Origin: Alphaproteobacteria bacterium
GTDB lineage: Bacteria > Pseudomonadota > Alphaproteobacteria > Micropepsales > Micropepsaceae
Direction: 5' to 3'
Assembly (NCBI GenBank): GCA_016783965.1
Contig: JADHVO010000002.1
Location: 124,001-188,000, forward strand
DNA length: 64,000 nt
How positions within the stretch are numbered: position 1 is the stretch's first letter; each line of letters starts with the position of its first letter. Both the position numbers and the translations under genes were made by a program. The notes beneath the pieces are model-generated. The model did no database searches. It worked only from the letters and a program-made list of their open reading frames with translations, and was not told where the DNA came from. Positions 36,748-46,119 of the stretch are shown piece after piece.

Positions 36748-37890
36748 CTATTTGCCCAACGCATCCCACGCGGCCATGGCGAGGCCGAAGCCGCGCATGT
36801 CGCCGGTGGTCGTGCCGTGCATCACGTTCATCACATAGGCGATGGTGGTGTGCGCATCCATGTCGATCAGGATGATCGAGCCGCCATAGCCGCCCCAGTA
36901 GATCGTGTTGGGATTGGGCAGCGGCACCGCGCCGCCCGCGAGGCCGAAGCCCAGGCCGAAGCGCGCAGGGATGTTCATCACCTTGTCGGTGCCCTCGACC
37001 TGGAGCTCCAGCGCCTTGCGGACACCGGCCTCGGACATGAAGCGCTTGCCCCTGGCGACGCCGCCATTGGCGAGGATGGTGTGGATCTCGGCCACCGAGC
37101 GCGCATTGCCGGTGCCGCCTGCGGCGGGAATTTCAGCGCCGCGCCAGGCGCGGGTCTTCGTCTCGCCAACGTCGATGCCGGGATTGCTCGCCATGTTGTG
37201 CGTGAGTTCATTGAGCGATGTGGGCTGGTCGCCGACGGCTTCGCCGGGGGGCGGCGGGATGAGCTCGGCGACGCGGTGATCTTCCGGCGCCGGAAGGCCG
37301 ATCCAGAAATCGGCGTTGAGCGGTTCGGCGATCTCCTCGCGGAAGACGCGGCCGATGGATTTGCCGGTGACGCGGCGGATCACCTCGCCGACGAGATAGC
37401 CCTGCGTCATGGCGTGATAGCCGGCGGCGGTGCCGGGCTCCCAGAACGGCGCCTGGGCGGCGAGCAGGCTCGTCGCCTTCTCCCAATCGTAGAGATCGGC
37501 CTTGGTGATCGGCTCCTTCCAGCCGGAGAGGCCGGCGGAATGGCTCATCAGGTGCGCGACGGTGACGTTGGCCTTGCCGTTGGCGGCGAACTCGGGCCAG
37601 TACCTGGCGACCGGGGCCTTGAAGTCGATCAGGCCGCGGTCGGCGAGCAGGAGCGCAGTCAGCGCCGTCATCGTCTTGGTGGTGGAGTAGACGTTGATGA
37701 TGGTGTCCTTGACCCAGGGCTTCGTCCTGGCCGCGTCGGCATAGCCGCCCCACAGGTCGACGACGGTCTCGCCGTTCTTCGTCACACACACGGAGGCGCC
37801 GACGTCCTGGCCGGTGTCGAAGTGGCCCTGAAAGACCTTGCGGACTTCCTCGAAGCCGTCGTGAACGAAACCGCCGATGTTAGTGGCCAT
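36748..37890 (-). CDS. serine hydrolase of the beta-lactamase / esterase class C fold
   Basis: 380 residues from MATNIGGFVHDG; GAGGGGAAGAG lies just upstream. The nucleophile motif is STTK in VYSTTKTMTALTA, and a YHAMTQG motif fits the conserved Tyr. The C-terminal GYGGS is in the position of the usual HTG-like motif. The family includes EstB-type esterases and D-aminopeptidases as well as AmpC; no signal peptide is visible, which argues for a cytoplasmic esterase rather than a resistance beta-lactamase. It follows the thiolase gene across a large palindrome. Confidence 0.88.
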   Translation of the reverse strand: MATNIGGFVHDGFEEVRKVFQGHFDTGQDVGASVCVTKNGETVVDLWGGYADAARTKPWVKDTIINVYSTTKTMTALTALLLADRGLIDFKAPVARYWPEFAANGKANVTVAHLMSHSAGLSGWKEPITKADLYDWEKATSLLAAQAPFWEPGTAAGYHAMTQGYLVGEVIRRVTGKSIGRVFREEIAEPLNADFWIGLPAPEDHRVAELIPPPPGEAVGDQPTSLNELTHNMASNPGIDVGETKTRAWRGAEIPAAGGTGNARSVAEIHTILANGGVARGKRFMSEAGVRKALELQVEGTDKVMNIPARFGLGFGLAGGAVPLPNPNTIYWGGYGGSIILIDMDAHTTIAYVMNVMHGTTTGDMRGFGLAMAAWDALGK

Positions 37891-37916
37891 GTGCTCTTCC
37901 CCTCTTAACACCATCC

Positions 37917-38019
37917 TGTCATGGCCCGCGAATGCGGGCCACCCAGTTGGTGCGCCCGCGAACTCCGCGGCTGCCATGCAAGATTTCACCTGGGTGGCCC
38001 GCATTCGCGGGCCATGACA
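37917..38019. repeat. REP-like pair: perfect 30-base inverted repeat
   Basis: Arms 37917-37946 and 37990-38019 are exact reverse complements over 30 bases, separated by 43 bases. Each arm contains its own small palindrome GGCCCGC-GAAT-GCGGGCC. The arrangement is that of a paired repetitive extragenic palindrome. It lies in the gap between thiolase and hydrolase on their common transcript. Confidence 0.9.
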
Positions 38020-38032
38020 CTTTTGGGTTATG

Positions 38033-39589
38033 TCAGCTGAACTTGAACAGGTTGGTTACGTCGCCCGGCGTGACGGTGCCGTGCTTGCCGAGGATTTCTT
38101 CGCGCATCATCCAGTCGAGGGTCTGGTCGTCGTCGGGGGTGTGGGCGAGGAAGCGGTTGTTGTTGGTGTCGCGGCCGACGACGATGCCGAAGCGTTTGCC
38201 GCGGCGGTCCAGAACGACCGTGTAGGTTTCGACGGTGGCGGCGCCGGACGGCTTTTCGATCACGGTCGGATGCGCCTCGGCGTCGATGTCCTTCTGGTAG
38301 GACTTCGAGTCTTCGCGATGCCACTTGCCCTGCGTCGGCGTGGTCGAATAGATGCCGGCGGAATGCTTGGTCACGTACCAGCCATTGCCGGTGGCGAGGC
38401 CGAACTTGCCCGGGTTCTTCCGCACCTTGTCGGTCATCATCACGATGGAATGCATCACGTAGTCGTTGCCGGCGCCGCCGAAATACGGGAGGCCGCCCGT
38501 GATGGTGAGGCCGCGCGGATCGTCGGTCGCGATGCCGAACTCCTGGCAGCCGATCTCCACCGCACTCGGGAAGCAAGAATAGAGGTCGATGAAGGAGATG
38601 TCGGCGATCGACTTGCCGGCCATAGCGAACGCCTTCTTCGCGATGGTGCGGATGGCGGGCGAGGAGTGGTAGTTCACGCGCTCGCTCACGTGCCAGATGT
38701 CCGACGCGTCGCCGCAGCCGTGCAGGAACACCCATTTGGATTCCGGGATGCCGAGCTCGCGCGCCTTGGCGACGCTGGTCATCACCACCGCGGCGGCCAT
38801 GTCGACCTCGATCACGGCGTTCAGGTACTTCGTGTAGGGGAAGCCGACGAAGCGGTTCTTCTCCGATGGCGTGGAGATTTCTTCGGGCGAGCGATAAGTG
38901 GGAAACCAGCTATACGGATTCTCCGACGCGACCCTGGTGAAGGGCGAGAAGAACTGGCCGAGCCATTTCAGGTGCTCGGCGGGCGAGCGGTGCTTCTGGC
39001 CGCGCAGGCCGTTCTCGAACAGCGGATAGACGTTCACCGGGAAGGCGAGGCCGTGGCGACGCTCGTAATCGTTGGTGCCGGCGCGCATGTCGCCGATTTC
39101 GATGGGATCGTCGCCGGGATCGGAGTCGGGGCCGCTGCCCCAGCCGAGATCGATACCCTGCTTCACCGCGGCGAGCATCGAGGCGATGTATTCGGCGCCC
39201 GCGAGCAGCGCCACGTCGCATTCGCCGTTGGCGATCTCTTCCGCCGTGCGGTTGACCAGCCATTGGGGCGTGTTGCCGCCGGTCGCGGTGTAGAAGGCGC
39301 GGCGCGGCTTCGCGCCGATGCGGTTGGCGAGGCTGTGCGGCGCGTTACGGAACATGCGCTTGGGCAGGCGGCCCTGGTCGCCGGGCGAGTCCGCGGTGAA
39401 GCGCACGACGGAGACGGTGTCGATCGCGGCGACAACATTCTTCCCGCCGGTGTCGGCAATCGCCTGTCCGGCCACCTTCGCCATCATCTCGATGGGATTG
39501 AGGCTCTCCTTGACGCTGGTCTTCGCCGTGCGCTGCGTGAACTGCGCGCCGCCGACCAGGATGGGCGTGCGGGGATCGAGATTGCTCAT
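38033..39589 (-). CDS. thiolase-family acetyl-CoA acetyltransferase
   Basis: 518 residues starting MSNLDPRTPILVGGAQ, with a 4-base ATGA overlap with the aminotransferase stop. The thiolase-like fold shows PILVGGAQFTQR, YTATGGNTPQWLVN, FPVNVYPLFENG, FLHGCGDASD and IDLYSCFPSAVE. It lacks the standard degradative-thiolase CxxGxG end and resembles SCP-x/acetyl-CoA acetyltransferase-like proteins. It may act in degradation of unusual acyl chains. The same frame stays open far upstream, but that is an overlap artefact. Confidence 0.85.
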   Translation of the reverse strand: MSNLDPRTPILVGGAQFTQRTAKTSVKESLNPIEMMAKVAGQAIADTGGKNVVAAIDTVSVVRFTADSPGDQGRLPKRMFRNAPHSLANRIGAKPRRAFYTATGGNTPQWLVNRTAEEIANGECDVALLAGAEYIASMLAAVKQGIDLGWGSGPDSDPGDDPIEIGDMRAGTNDYERRHGLAFPVNVYPLFENGLRGQKHRSPAEHLKWLGQFFSPFTRVASENPYSWFPTYRSPEEISTPSEKNRFVGFPYTKYLNAVIEVDMAAAVVMTSVAKARELGIPESKWVFLHGCGDASDIWHVSERVNYHSSPAIRTIAKKAFAMAGKSIADISFIDLYSCFPSAVEIGCQEFGIATDDPRGLTITGGLPYFGGAGNDYVMHSIVMMTDKVRKNPGKFGLATGNGWYVTKHSAGIYSTTPTQGKWHREDSKSYQKDIDAEAHPTVIEKPSGAATVETYTVVLDRRGKRFGIVVGRDTNNNRFLAHTPDDDQTLDWMMREEILGKHGTVTPGDVTNLFKFS

Positions 39590-40746
39590 GCGTGTTTCTT
39601 CCCGAAGTGTTGTTCGAGGCGTCTGAGCGCCTCGTCGATGACGTCGTGTTTCTTGCAGAAGGCGAAGCGGACCATCGTATCGGGCTTGCCGTCCTTGAAG
39701 AATACCGAGAGCGGGATCAGCGCGACCCTGGCTTCCCTTACGAGACGCTCGCAGAATTGCGTATCGGGCTCGTTGGTGAGGCCACTTATCCCGGCTGTGA
39801 GAAAGTAGGTGCCCTCGCAGGGCAGCACGTCGAAGCCGAAACGCCTGAGGCCGGCGGCGAGCTTGTCGCGCTTGCCTTGCAGTTCCCTGGTCAGGTCCAG
39901 CGTGAAGTCGATCTGGTGTTCGAGGCCGTAAGCCACACCAAGCTGAAGCGCGGTCGGCGTGGTGAAGGTGATGAACTGGTGCGCCTTGCTCACGACCTCG
40001 ACAAGCGCGCGCGGACCTGTGACCCAGCCGACCTTCCAGCCGGTGAGCGAGAACATCTTGCCGGCAGAGCCGACGCGGACGCAGCGCTCGCGCATGCCGG
40101 GGAGCGAGATGAATGGTGGGACGCGTTTGCCGTCGAAGGCGAGGTGTTCGTAGACCTCGTCGCTGATCACGACCGCCGAAGTTTCCTTCACCACGCGAGC
40201 GAGCGCTTCGAGTTCTTCGCGGTCGAAGACACGGCCGATGGGGTTGAGCGGCGTGTTGATGACGATGGCGCCGGTCTTCGGGCCGATGACGGCGCGCAGG
40301 CCGGCTTCGGTGAGACGCCAGTGCGGCGGCTTGAGAATGACGCTCTTCACCGTAGCGCCGACGGCTTCCGCGATGGGGCGATAGGAGTCGTAGCTGGGCT
40401 CGATCAGCACCACCTCGCTGCCCGCGCCGGCGAGACCCATGATCGAGGCAGTGAGCGCCTCGGTGGCGCCGGAGGTGACGAGAACCTCGGTCTCGGCATC
40501 GAAGTCGAGGTTGTAGAAGCGCCTGGCGTGGGCGGAGAGTGCGCGGCGCAGCTCCACCCTGCCCTTCATCGGCGGATACTGGTTGGGGCCGTCGATCAGC
40601 GCGCGCGAAGCCGCTTCCCGTACGGCAAGCGGGCCGTCCTCGTCCGGGAAGCCCTGCCCCAGATTGATGGCATCGTGCTCCACGGCCAGCGCGGACATGT
40701 GCGTGAAAATCGTGGTCGGGAGCGAGGCGAAGACGGGATTGGGCAT
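39586..40746 (-). CDS. pyridoxal-phosphate aminotransferase (class I/II)
   Basis: 386 residues. The fold-type I pattern is present: INLGQGFPDEDGP, VTSGATEALTASIMG, NTPLNPIGRVFDREEL, ISDEVYEHLAFDG and the PLP-lysine segment VGSAGKMFSLTGWKVGW. The C-terminal MVRFAFCKK holds the substrate Arg. This subgroup includes methionine/glutamine (kynurenine) aminotransferases such as YbdL. It is coupled by overlap to the thiolase gene and divergent from the deacylase-like amidohydrolase. Confidence 0.92.
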   Translation of the reverse strand: MPNPVFASLPTTIFTHMSALAVEHDAINLGQGFPDEDGPLAVREAASRALIDGPNQYPPMKGRVELRRALSAHARRFYNLDFDAETEVLVTSGATEALTASIMGLAGAGSEVVLIEPSYDSYRPIAEAVGATVKSVILKPPHWRLTEAGLRAVIGPKTGAIVINTPLNPIGRVFDREELEALARVVKETSAVVISDEVYEHLAFDGKRVPPFISLPGMRERCVRVGSAGKMFSLTGWKVGWVTGPRALVEVVSKAHQFITFTTPTALQLGVAYGLEHQIDFTLDLTRELQGKRDKLAAGLRRFGFDVLPCEGTYFLTAGISGLTNEPDTQFCERLVREARVALIPLSVFFKDGKPDTMVRFAFCKKHDVIDEALRRLEQHFGKKHA

Positions 40747-40847
40747 GGCGGGAGAGTTGCAAGCGGACGCGCCGCTTTCAACTGCGCCGTTGCGCGCGGT
40801 CGGGATCGCCGTACACTTTGTGCAACCAGATATTCGAGGAAACAGCC

Positions 40848-42482
40848 ATGAGTCATGACATCGTCATCCGCGGCGGCAAGATCGTCGACGGCACCGGCGC
40901 GGCGCCGTTCCACGGCGACGTGGGCATCAAGGACGGACGCATCGCGGAGATCGGCAAGATCGCGGCGAAGGGCACGGAGGAGATCGATGCCGAGGGGCAT
41001 GTGGTCTCACCGGGCTTCATCGACCTGCACACGCATCTGGATGCGCAGATCGGATGGGACCCTGACCTGACGCCGATTTCCTGGCATGGCGTGACGACCG
41101 CGCTGATGGGCAATTGCGGCGTGACGTTCGCGCCGTGCAAGCCGAAGGACCGCGAGTTCCTCGCGGCGATGATGGAGTCGGTGGAGGACATCCCGCGCCA
41201 GGCGATCATGACCGGGCTGCCGTGGACGTGGGAAGAGTACGGCGACTACCTCAACTCGATCGAGGCCCTGAAGCCGGGCCTGAATGTGGCGGGCCTCGTG
41301 GGACACAGCGCGGTTCGCTATTACGTGATGGGCGAGCGTTCGTTCGAGGATCAGGCGAGCGACGCCGAGAAGAAGCAGATGGCGGAGATCGTGGGGCGCG
41401 CGCTGGACGCCGGCGCGGTCGGCTTCTCGACCAACCGGTTCGCGCCGCACAAGGCGCCGGACGGCCGCTCGATCCCCGGCACGTTCGCCGATCCGTCGGA
41501 ACTGATCGAGATCGGCAAAGCGGTGACCAAGCGCAACGGATTGATGCAGGCGGTCGGAGCCACCGGCGACGTGCTGAAGGCGATTGCCGACCAGTCGAAG
41601 AGCCGGGTGCTGTTCTCCTATGGCGTGGGTTCGGACAAGGGCGCCGGACTGAAGTCGGCGGAAGGGTTGGACCGTCTGGCGGAAGGGCGCGATCTCACGG
41701 CGATCTGCCAGGTGAAAGGCACGGGCTTCATGTTCGGCATGCAGTGCTCGCTGCCGTTCCGCGGCAAGGCATGGGAGAAGGTCCGCGCGATGGACCTGAA
41801 AGGCCGCGTCGCCACGATCAAGGACCCGGAGTTGCGGGCGACGCTGATTGCCGAGGGCAAGACCGGCATTCCACTGGAGCACACCTATTATATCGGCGAT
41901 GCCGAGACACCGAACCTGACGGCGCCGCGCAACGCGTCGGTGCGCGATGACATCGCCAAAACCGGCGAGAGCTTCGTCGAATATTTCCTGCGCCTGTCGC
42001 GCGAGACCGACGGCCGCGCGCTCTTCAACTTCCGCCTGTTCTGCCAGGACATGGACGAGCTGGGCGATCTCTTCCGCTCGACCAAGAACGTGCTGCCGAG
42101 CCTGGGCGACGCGGGCGCGCATGTCTCGCAGATCATCGATGCCGACTGGGCGACGTTCACGCTCAAGTACTGGATCAAGGAGCGCGGCGTTTACTCGCTC
42201 GAAGAGGGTATCAAGCGCATGACGAGCGACGGCGCGCGCGTGATGGGTCTGAAGGATCGCGGCACGCTGAAGGTGGGCAGGCGCGCAGACGTGAACGTGT
42301 TCGACATGGACCGCGTCACACAGCTCCAGCCGCACATCGTGCACAATTTTCCGGGCGGAGCGCCGCACTTCACGATGCGGGCGCGCGGCTACAAGGCGAC
42401 GCTGGTGAACGGCAAGGTCAACGTGCGCGACGACCAGTCGACCGGCGCACGCGCCGGCATGGTGCTGCGGCACGGGCGGTGA
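40848..42482 (+). CDS. N-acyl-D-amino-acid deacylase-type amidohydrolase
   Basis: 544 residues from MSHDIVIRGGKIVDGTG; GAGGAAACA lies just before the ATG. Metal motif: VVSPGFIDLHTHLDAQ. The subgroup mark is WHGVTTALMGNCGVTFAPC, with the family Cys and the loop that covers the metal. LGDAGAHVSQ supplies the distal Asp, and GTLKVGRRADVNVFD closes the beta domain. Family members remove N-acyl groups from D-amino acids. A hairpin with a 10-base stem follows the stop. The gene is divergent from the aminotransferase. Confidence 0.88.
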   Translation: MSHDIVIRGGKIVDGTGAAPFHGDVGIKDGRIAEIGKIAAKGTEEIDAEGHVVSPGFIDLHTHLDAQIGWDPDLTPISWHGVTTALMGNCGVTFAPCKPKDREFLAAMMESVEDIPRQAIMTGLPWTWEEYGDYLNSIEALKPGLNVAGLVGHSAVRYYVMGERSFEDQASDAEKKQMAEIVGRALDAGAVGFSTNRFAPHKAPDGRSIPGTFADPSELIEIGKAVTKRNGLMQAVGATGDVLKAIADQSKSRVLFSYGVGSDKGAGLKSAEGLDRLAEGRDLTAICQVKGTGFMFGMQCSLPFRGKAWEKVRAMDLKGRVATIKDPELRATLIAEGKTGIPLEHTYYIGDAETPNLTAPRNASVRDDIAKTGESFVEYFLRLSRETDGRALFNFRLFCQDMDELGDLFRSTKNVLPSLGDAGAHVSQIIDADWATFTLKYWIKERGVYSLEEGIKRMTSDGARVMGLKDRGTLKVGRRADVNVFDMDRVTQLQPHIVHNFPGGAPHFTMRARGYKATLVNGKVNVRDDQSTGARAGMVLRHGR

Positions 42483-42494
42483 ACAAACAAGGCG

Positions 42495-42520
42495 GGAGCC
42501 GTTCCAAGAAACGGCTCCCG
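42495..42520 (+). terminator. hairpin after the amidohydrolase
   Basis: GGGAGCCGTT and AACGGCTCCC form a perfect 10-base stem with a six-base loop, 12 bases past the stop. No T-run follows, so termination would need Rho or be weak. Confidence 0.45.
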
Positions 42521-42630
42521 ATCTGCGTACAAAACAGGCATATCGCTTATATCGCAGGCACAGACCATCAACCTGCCGGCAAGTATCTTTGCAATCCATT
42601 GAAATCGCGACGTTTTCTCACGCGACGCGC

Positions 42631-42647
42631 TTGGCACAAACACTGCT
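42631..42647 (+). promoter_or_regulatory. sigma-54 (RpoN) promoter of glnBA
   Basis: TTGGCACAAACACTGCT matches the -24/-12 consensus: GG at 42633-42634 and GC at 42645-42646 with exactly ten bases between. The start would lie near 42658, about 37 bases before glnB. NtrC-activated sigma-54 promoters in front of glnBA are known in several alphaproteobacteria. No clear NtrC palindrome was found upstream. Confidence 0.8.
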
Positions 42648-42673
42648 AAAGCGTTAACGCGCGCGGACGCTGA

Positions 42674-43033
<360 letters not shown>

Positions 43034-43080
43034 GCAAATCCGTTGGGTCAACAACTTCTTGAAGGGGAAGACAACGCAAC

Positions 43081-44490
43081 ATGAGTACGCCGGCAAAAAT
43101 TCTCGACCTGATCAAATCCAAAGAGGTCAAGTTCGTCGACATCCGCTTCACCGACCCGCGCGGCAAGTGGCAGCACGTAACCTTCGACCTGTCGATGGTC
43201 GATGAGGGCTTCCTCACCGACGGCACGATGTTCGACGGCTCGTCGATCGCCGGATGGAAGGCGATCAACGAGTCCGACATGACGCTGGTGCCCGACCTCG
43301 ACACCGCAGTGATCGATCCGTTCTTCGCGCAGACGACGCTTGTCCTGATCTGCGACGTGGTCGAACCGACCACAGGCCAGCGCTATGCGCGCTGCCCGCG
43401 CTCGATCGCCAAGGCGGCGGAGAAGTACGTCAACGCGTCGGGCGTCGGCGACACGACCTATTTCGGACCGGAAGCCGAGTTCTTCGTGTTCGACGACGTG
43501 CGCTTCGACGTGAAGATGAACGGCTCGTTCGTGCACGTGGACGCCGTCGAGGGCGCCTACAACACCGGCACGGAATACGACAGCGGCAACCTCGGCCACC
43601 GGCCGGCGGTCAAGGGCGGCTACTTCCCGGTTCCGCCGGTGGACTCGCTCCAGGACATGCGCGGCGAGATGCTCGCGATCATGGGCGACATGGGCATCAA
43701 CCCGGAAAAGCACCACCACGAAGTCGCTACCGCGCAGCATGAGCTTGGCTTCAAGTTCAACACGCTGACCAAGTGCGGCGACTACATGCAGATCTACAAG
43801 TACGTGATCCACCAGGTCGCGGCGGCGTACGGCAAGTCGGCGACGTTCATGCCGAAGCCAATCTACGGCGACAACGGCTCGGGCATGCACGTGCACCAGT
43901 CGATATGGAAGGGCGGCAAGCCCTTGTTCGCCGGTTCGGGCTATGCCGATCTGTCGGACACCTGCCTGTACTACATCGGCGGCATCATCAAGCATGCCAA
44001 GGCGCTGAACGCGTTCACCAACCCGCTGACGAATTCGTACAAGCGCCTGATCCCTGGCTTCGAGGCGCCGGTGCTGCTGGCGTACTCGTCGCGCAACCGT
44101 TCGGCGTCGTGCCGCATTCCGTTCAGCGCGTCGCCCAAGGGCAAGCGCGTCGAGGTCCGCTTCCCCGATCCGGGCGCGAACCCCTACCTCGCCTATGCGT
44201 CGATGCTGATGGCGGGTCTCGACGGCATCGAGAACAAGATCCATCCGGGCGACCCGATGGACAAGGACCTGTATGCGCTCCCGCCGGAAGAGCTGAAGCA
44301 GGTGCCGACAGTGTGCGGCTCGCTGCGCGAGGCGCTGGAGAGCCTCGACAAGGACCGCGCGTTCCTGAAGAAGGGCGGCGTGTTCAGCGACGACTTCATC
44401 GACAGCTATATCGAACTCAAGATGGGCGAGGTGTACGCGTTCGAACACACCCCGCACCCGGTCGAGTTCAAGATGTACTATTCCGTCTGA
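43081..44490 (+). CDS. glnA: glutamine synthetase type I
   Basis: Makes glutamine from glutamate, ammonia and ATP. It has 469 residues, typical of dodecameric GSI. Motifs are [30 protein letters not shown], the ATP-binding [23 protein letters not shown], and Tyr398 in [11 protein letters not shown], the adenylylation site. AAGGGGAAG precedes the ATG by ten bases. A strong bidirectional terminator follows. Confidence 0.98.
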   Translation: MSTPAKILDLIKSKEVKFVDIRFTDPRGKWQHVTFDLSMVDEGFLTDGTMFDGSSIAGWKAINESDMTLVPDLDTAVIDPFFAQTTLVLICDVVEPTTGQRYARCPRSIAKAAEKYVNASGVGDTTYFGPEAEFFVFDDVRFDVKMNGSFVHVDAVEGAYNTGTEYDSGNLGHRPAVKGGYFPVPPVDSLQDMRGEMLAIMGDMGINPEKHHHEVATAQHELGFKFNTLTKCGDYMQIYKYVIHQVAAAYGKSATFMPKPIYGDNGSGMHVHQSIWKGGKPLFAGSGYADLSDTCLYYIGGIIKHAKALNAFTNPLTNSYKRLIPGFEAPVLLAYSSRNRSASCRIPFSASPKGKRVEVRFPDPGANPYLAYASMLMAGLDGIENKIHPGDPMDKDLYALPPEELKQVPTVCGSLREALESLDKDRAFLKKGGVFSDDFIDSYIELKMGEVYAFEHTPHPVEFKMYYSV

Positions 44491-44538
44491 GTTCCGGGCC
44501 GGGTCGCACTGACGCGGCCCTCCATGACGAGGCCAACG

Positions 44539-44569
44539 AAAAAAGGCGCGCCGCCTCGGCGCGCCTTTT
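44539..44569. terminator. bidirectional rho-independent terminator
   Basis: A 9-base stem GGCGCGCCG / CGGCGCGCC with a three-base loop, preceded by six A and followed by four T. It serves glnA on the plus strand and the histidine kinase on the minus strand, whose 3' end lies 15 bases away. Confidence 0.9.
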
Positions 44570-44584
44570 GCTTGTGGCTGGTGA

Positions 44585-46066
44585 CTATGCCGCTGCGACG
44601 GCGACTTTTGGTTCGGCCTGCTCGTCCGGTGCCTTGGCAGGGAGCACCACATAGGCGCAGCAGCCCTTGCCGGGCTCGCTCTCAAGCCAGGCACGCCCGC
44701 CATGAAGCTCCGCGAGACCGCGCACGAGCGCGAGACCGAGGCCTGTACCGCCCGCCTGGCGGTCGTAGCGATTGTCCACCTGGCTGAAGGGCGTGAAGAT
44801 CTTGTCGAGCTTCTCGCGCGGAATGCCGGGGCCGTTGTCCTGCACGCTGATCTGGAACCCGCCGCAGCGTGCCTGCTCCGCGCGGACGGTGATCTTGCCG
44901 CCCTCGGGCGTGAACTTGACCGCATTGGAGCCGAGATTGATGAGAATCTGCTTGAGGGCGCGTTCGTCGGCGTAGAGCGGCGGGCAAGACGGCGCGATCT
45001 CGATCGCCAGCGTCTGGCCGCGCTCGCGGGCCCTTGCGCCGATGAGCTTGAGCGCGAGGTCGAAGGTGCGCTTGGCTTCCAGCGGATGCGGCGCGATCTC
45101 CATCTTGCCGGCTTCAATCTTCGCGACGTCCAGCAGGTCGTTGATCAGCGACAGCAGGTGCGCGCCCGACGAATGAATGTCGCCAGCGTATTCCTTGTAG
45201 CGCCCGTTGCCGACGGGCCCGAAGCATTCCTGGGCGATGATCTCAGAGAAGCCGAGGATGGCGTTGAGCGGCGTCCGCAGCTCGTGACTCATATTGGCGA
45301 GGAACGCCGTCTTGGACGCGTTGGCAGTCTCCGCCTCGAAGCGCTTGCGCAGCGCTTCGTCGCGCGTCTCTTCAAGCTCGCGCGCCAGGTCCTCGACCTG
45401 GAAGCGCAGCCTCGCATCCTCGTCGACGCGACGGGCGAGGCGGCGGCCGTCAAAGAAGAGCTGCGCGGCATAGGCCGGGATGATGATGGCGGTGCCCCAG
45501 TCGAGCGCGCCGTCGCCAAAGGCAAAGCGCACTGCCGCGACGCCCGCGATCGGCGCGAGGCAGGCCAGGAACATGTCCATGTGCGTGGCGCGGCTGACGA
45601 CGAGGCCCGAAAGCATCGCGATCGTCGCGCCGGCGAGGAAGATGTGGTTGATCTGGCTCGACGGGTCCCACAGCAGCCACGGCACGAGGCCCCAGACGGT
45701 CGAGATCACGACCTGAAGCGCCGTCATCCGCGCGAACCACGGACGGACGGCCTCATAGTCCATCTGGCCGGCGGTGTTCACCTGATAGAAATTGACGATA
45801 TTCGACGCGAGGAACATCGTGATCGAGACGATGCAGGGCAGAAGGATCGCCTGCTCGAAGGGGCGATGGCCGAGAAGACCGAAGCTGTCGGAGCCGAGCC
45901 ACGCAAGCGCGAGCGCCCACAACGGCGATGTGAAGCGGGTCGTCCGCATCGCGTCCGCGATGAGATCGAGCTGCGCGTTCAGCACGCGCACGTCAGCACT
46001 GCGTCTAACTCTGAGCTGCTGTCCGAAGCCCACTGTGTCCACCCCTGATGCCCGCCGTTCTGGCAA
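44585..46066 (-). CDS. membrane sensor histidine kinase (first of a tandem pair)
   Basis: Up to 493 residues from a TTG; GTG codons at 46042 and 46033 or the ATG at 45949 are possible starts. Five to six hydrophobic segments form the N-terminal domain. A short coiled coil (LARELEETRDEALRKRFEAE) leads into HisKA with SHELRTPLNAILGFSEII. The HATPase domain shows NLGSNAVKFTPEGG, DNGPGIPRE and GGTGLGLALVRGLAELHGG. There is no receiver domain and no response regulator nearby, so the partner is elsewhere. Its 53-base-distant neighbour is a close paralogue. Confidence 0.9.
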   Translation of the reverse strand: MPERRASGVDTVGFGQQLRVRRSADVRVLNAQLDLIADAMRTTRFTSPLWALALAWLGSDSFGLLGHRPFEQAILLPCIVSITMFLASNIVNFYQVNTAGQMDYEAVRPWFARMTALQVVISTVWGLVPWLLWDPSSQINHIFLAGATIAMLSGLVVSRATHMDMFLACLAPIAGVAAVRFAFGDGALDWGTAIIIPAYAAQLFFDGRRLARRVDEDARLRFQVEDLARELEETRDEALRKRFEAETANASKTAFLANMSHELRTPLNAILGFSEIIAQECFGPVGNGRYKEYAGDIHSSGAHLLSLINDLLDVAKIEAGKMEIAPHPLEAKRTFDLALKLIGARARERGQTLAIEIAPSCPPLYADERALKQILINLGSNAVKFTPEGGKITVRAEQARCGGFQISVQDNGPGIPREKLDKIFTPFSQVDNRYDRQAGGTGLGLALVRGLAELHGGRAWLESEPGKGCCAYVVLPAKAPDEQAEPKVAVAAA

Positions 46067-46119
46067 GCCTTACGATGCTACGGAGCGGTCCTTAAAATTC
46101 TCTGATGGGTAGAAAGGGT

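Noticed and set aside
36748..37890. Antibiotic-resistance beta-lactamase
   Set aside because: The fold and STTK motif fit, but no signal peptide is seen and the context is metabolic; an esterase or peptidase is more likely.
37990..38019. Rho-independent terminator after the thiolase gene
   Set aside because: No T-tract follows the stem on the minus strand; the structure is better described as a REP-like pair.
38033..40762. Single 909-codon frame covering thiolase and aminotransferase regions
   Set aside because: The upstream part is an out-of-frame reading of the aminotransferase, whose own frame is complete with PLP motifs.
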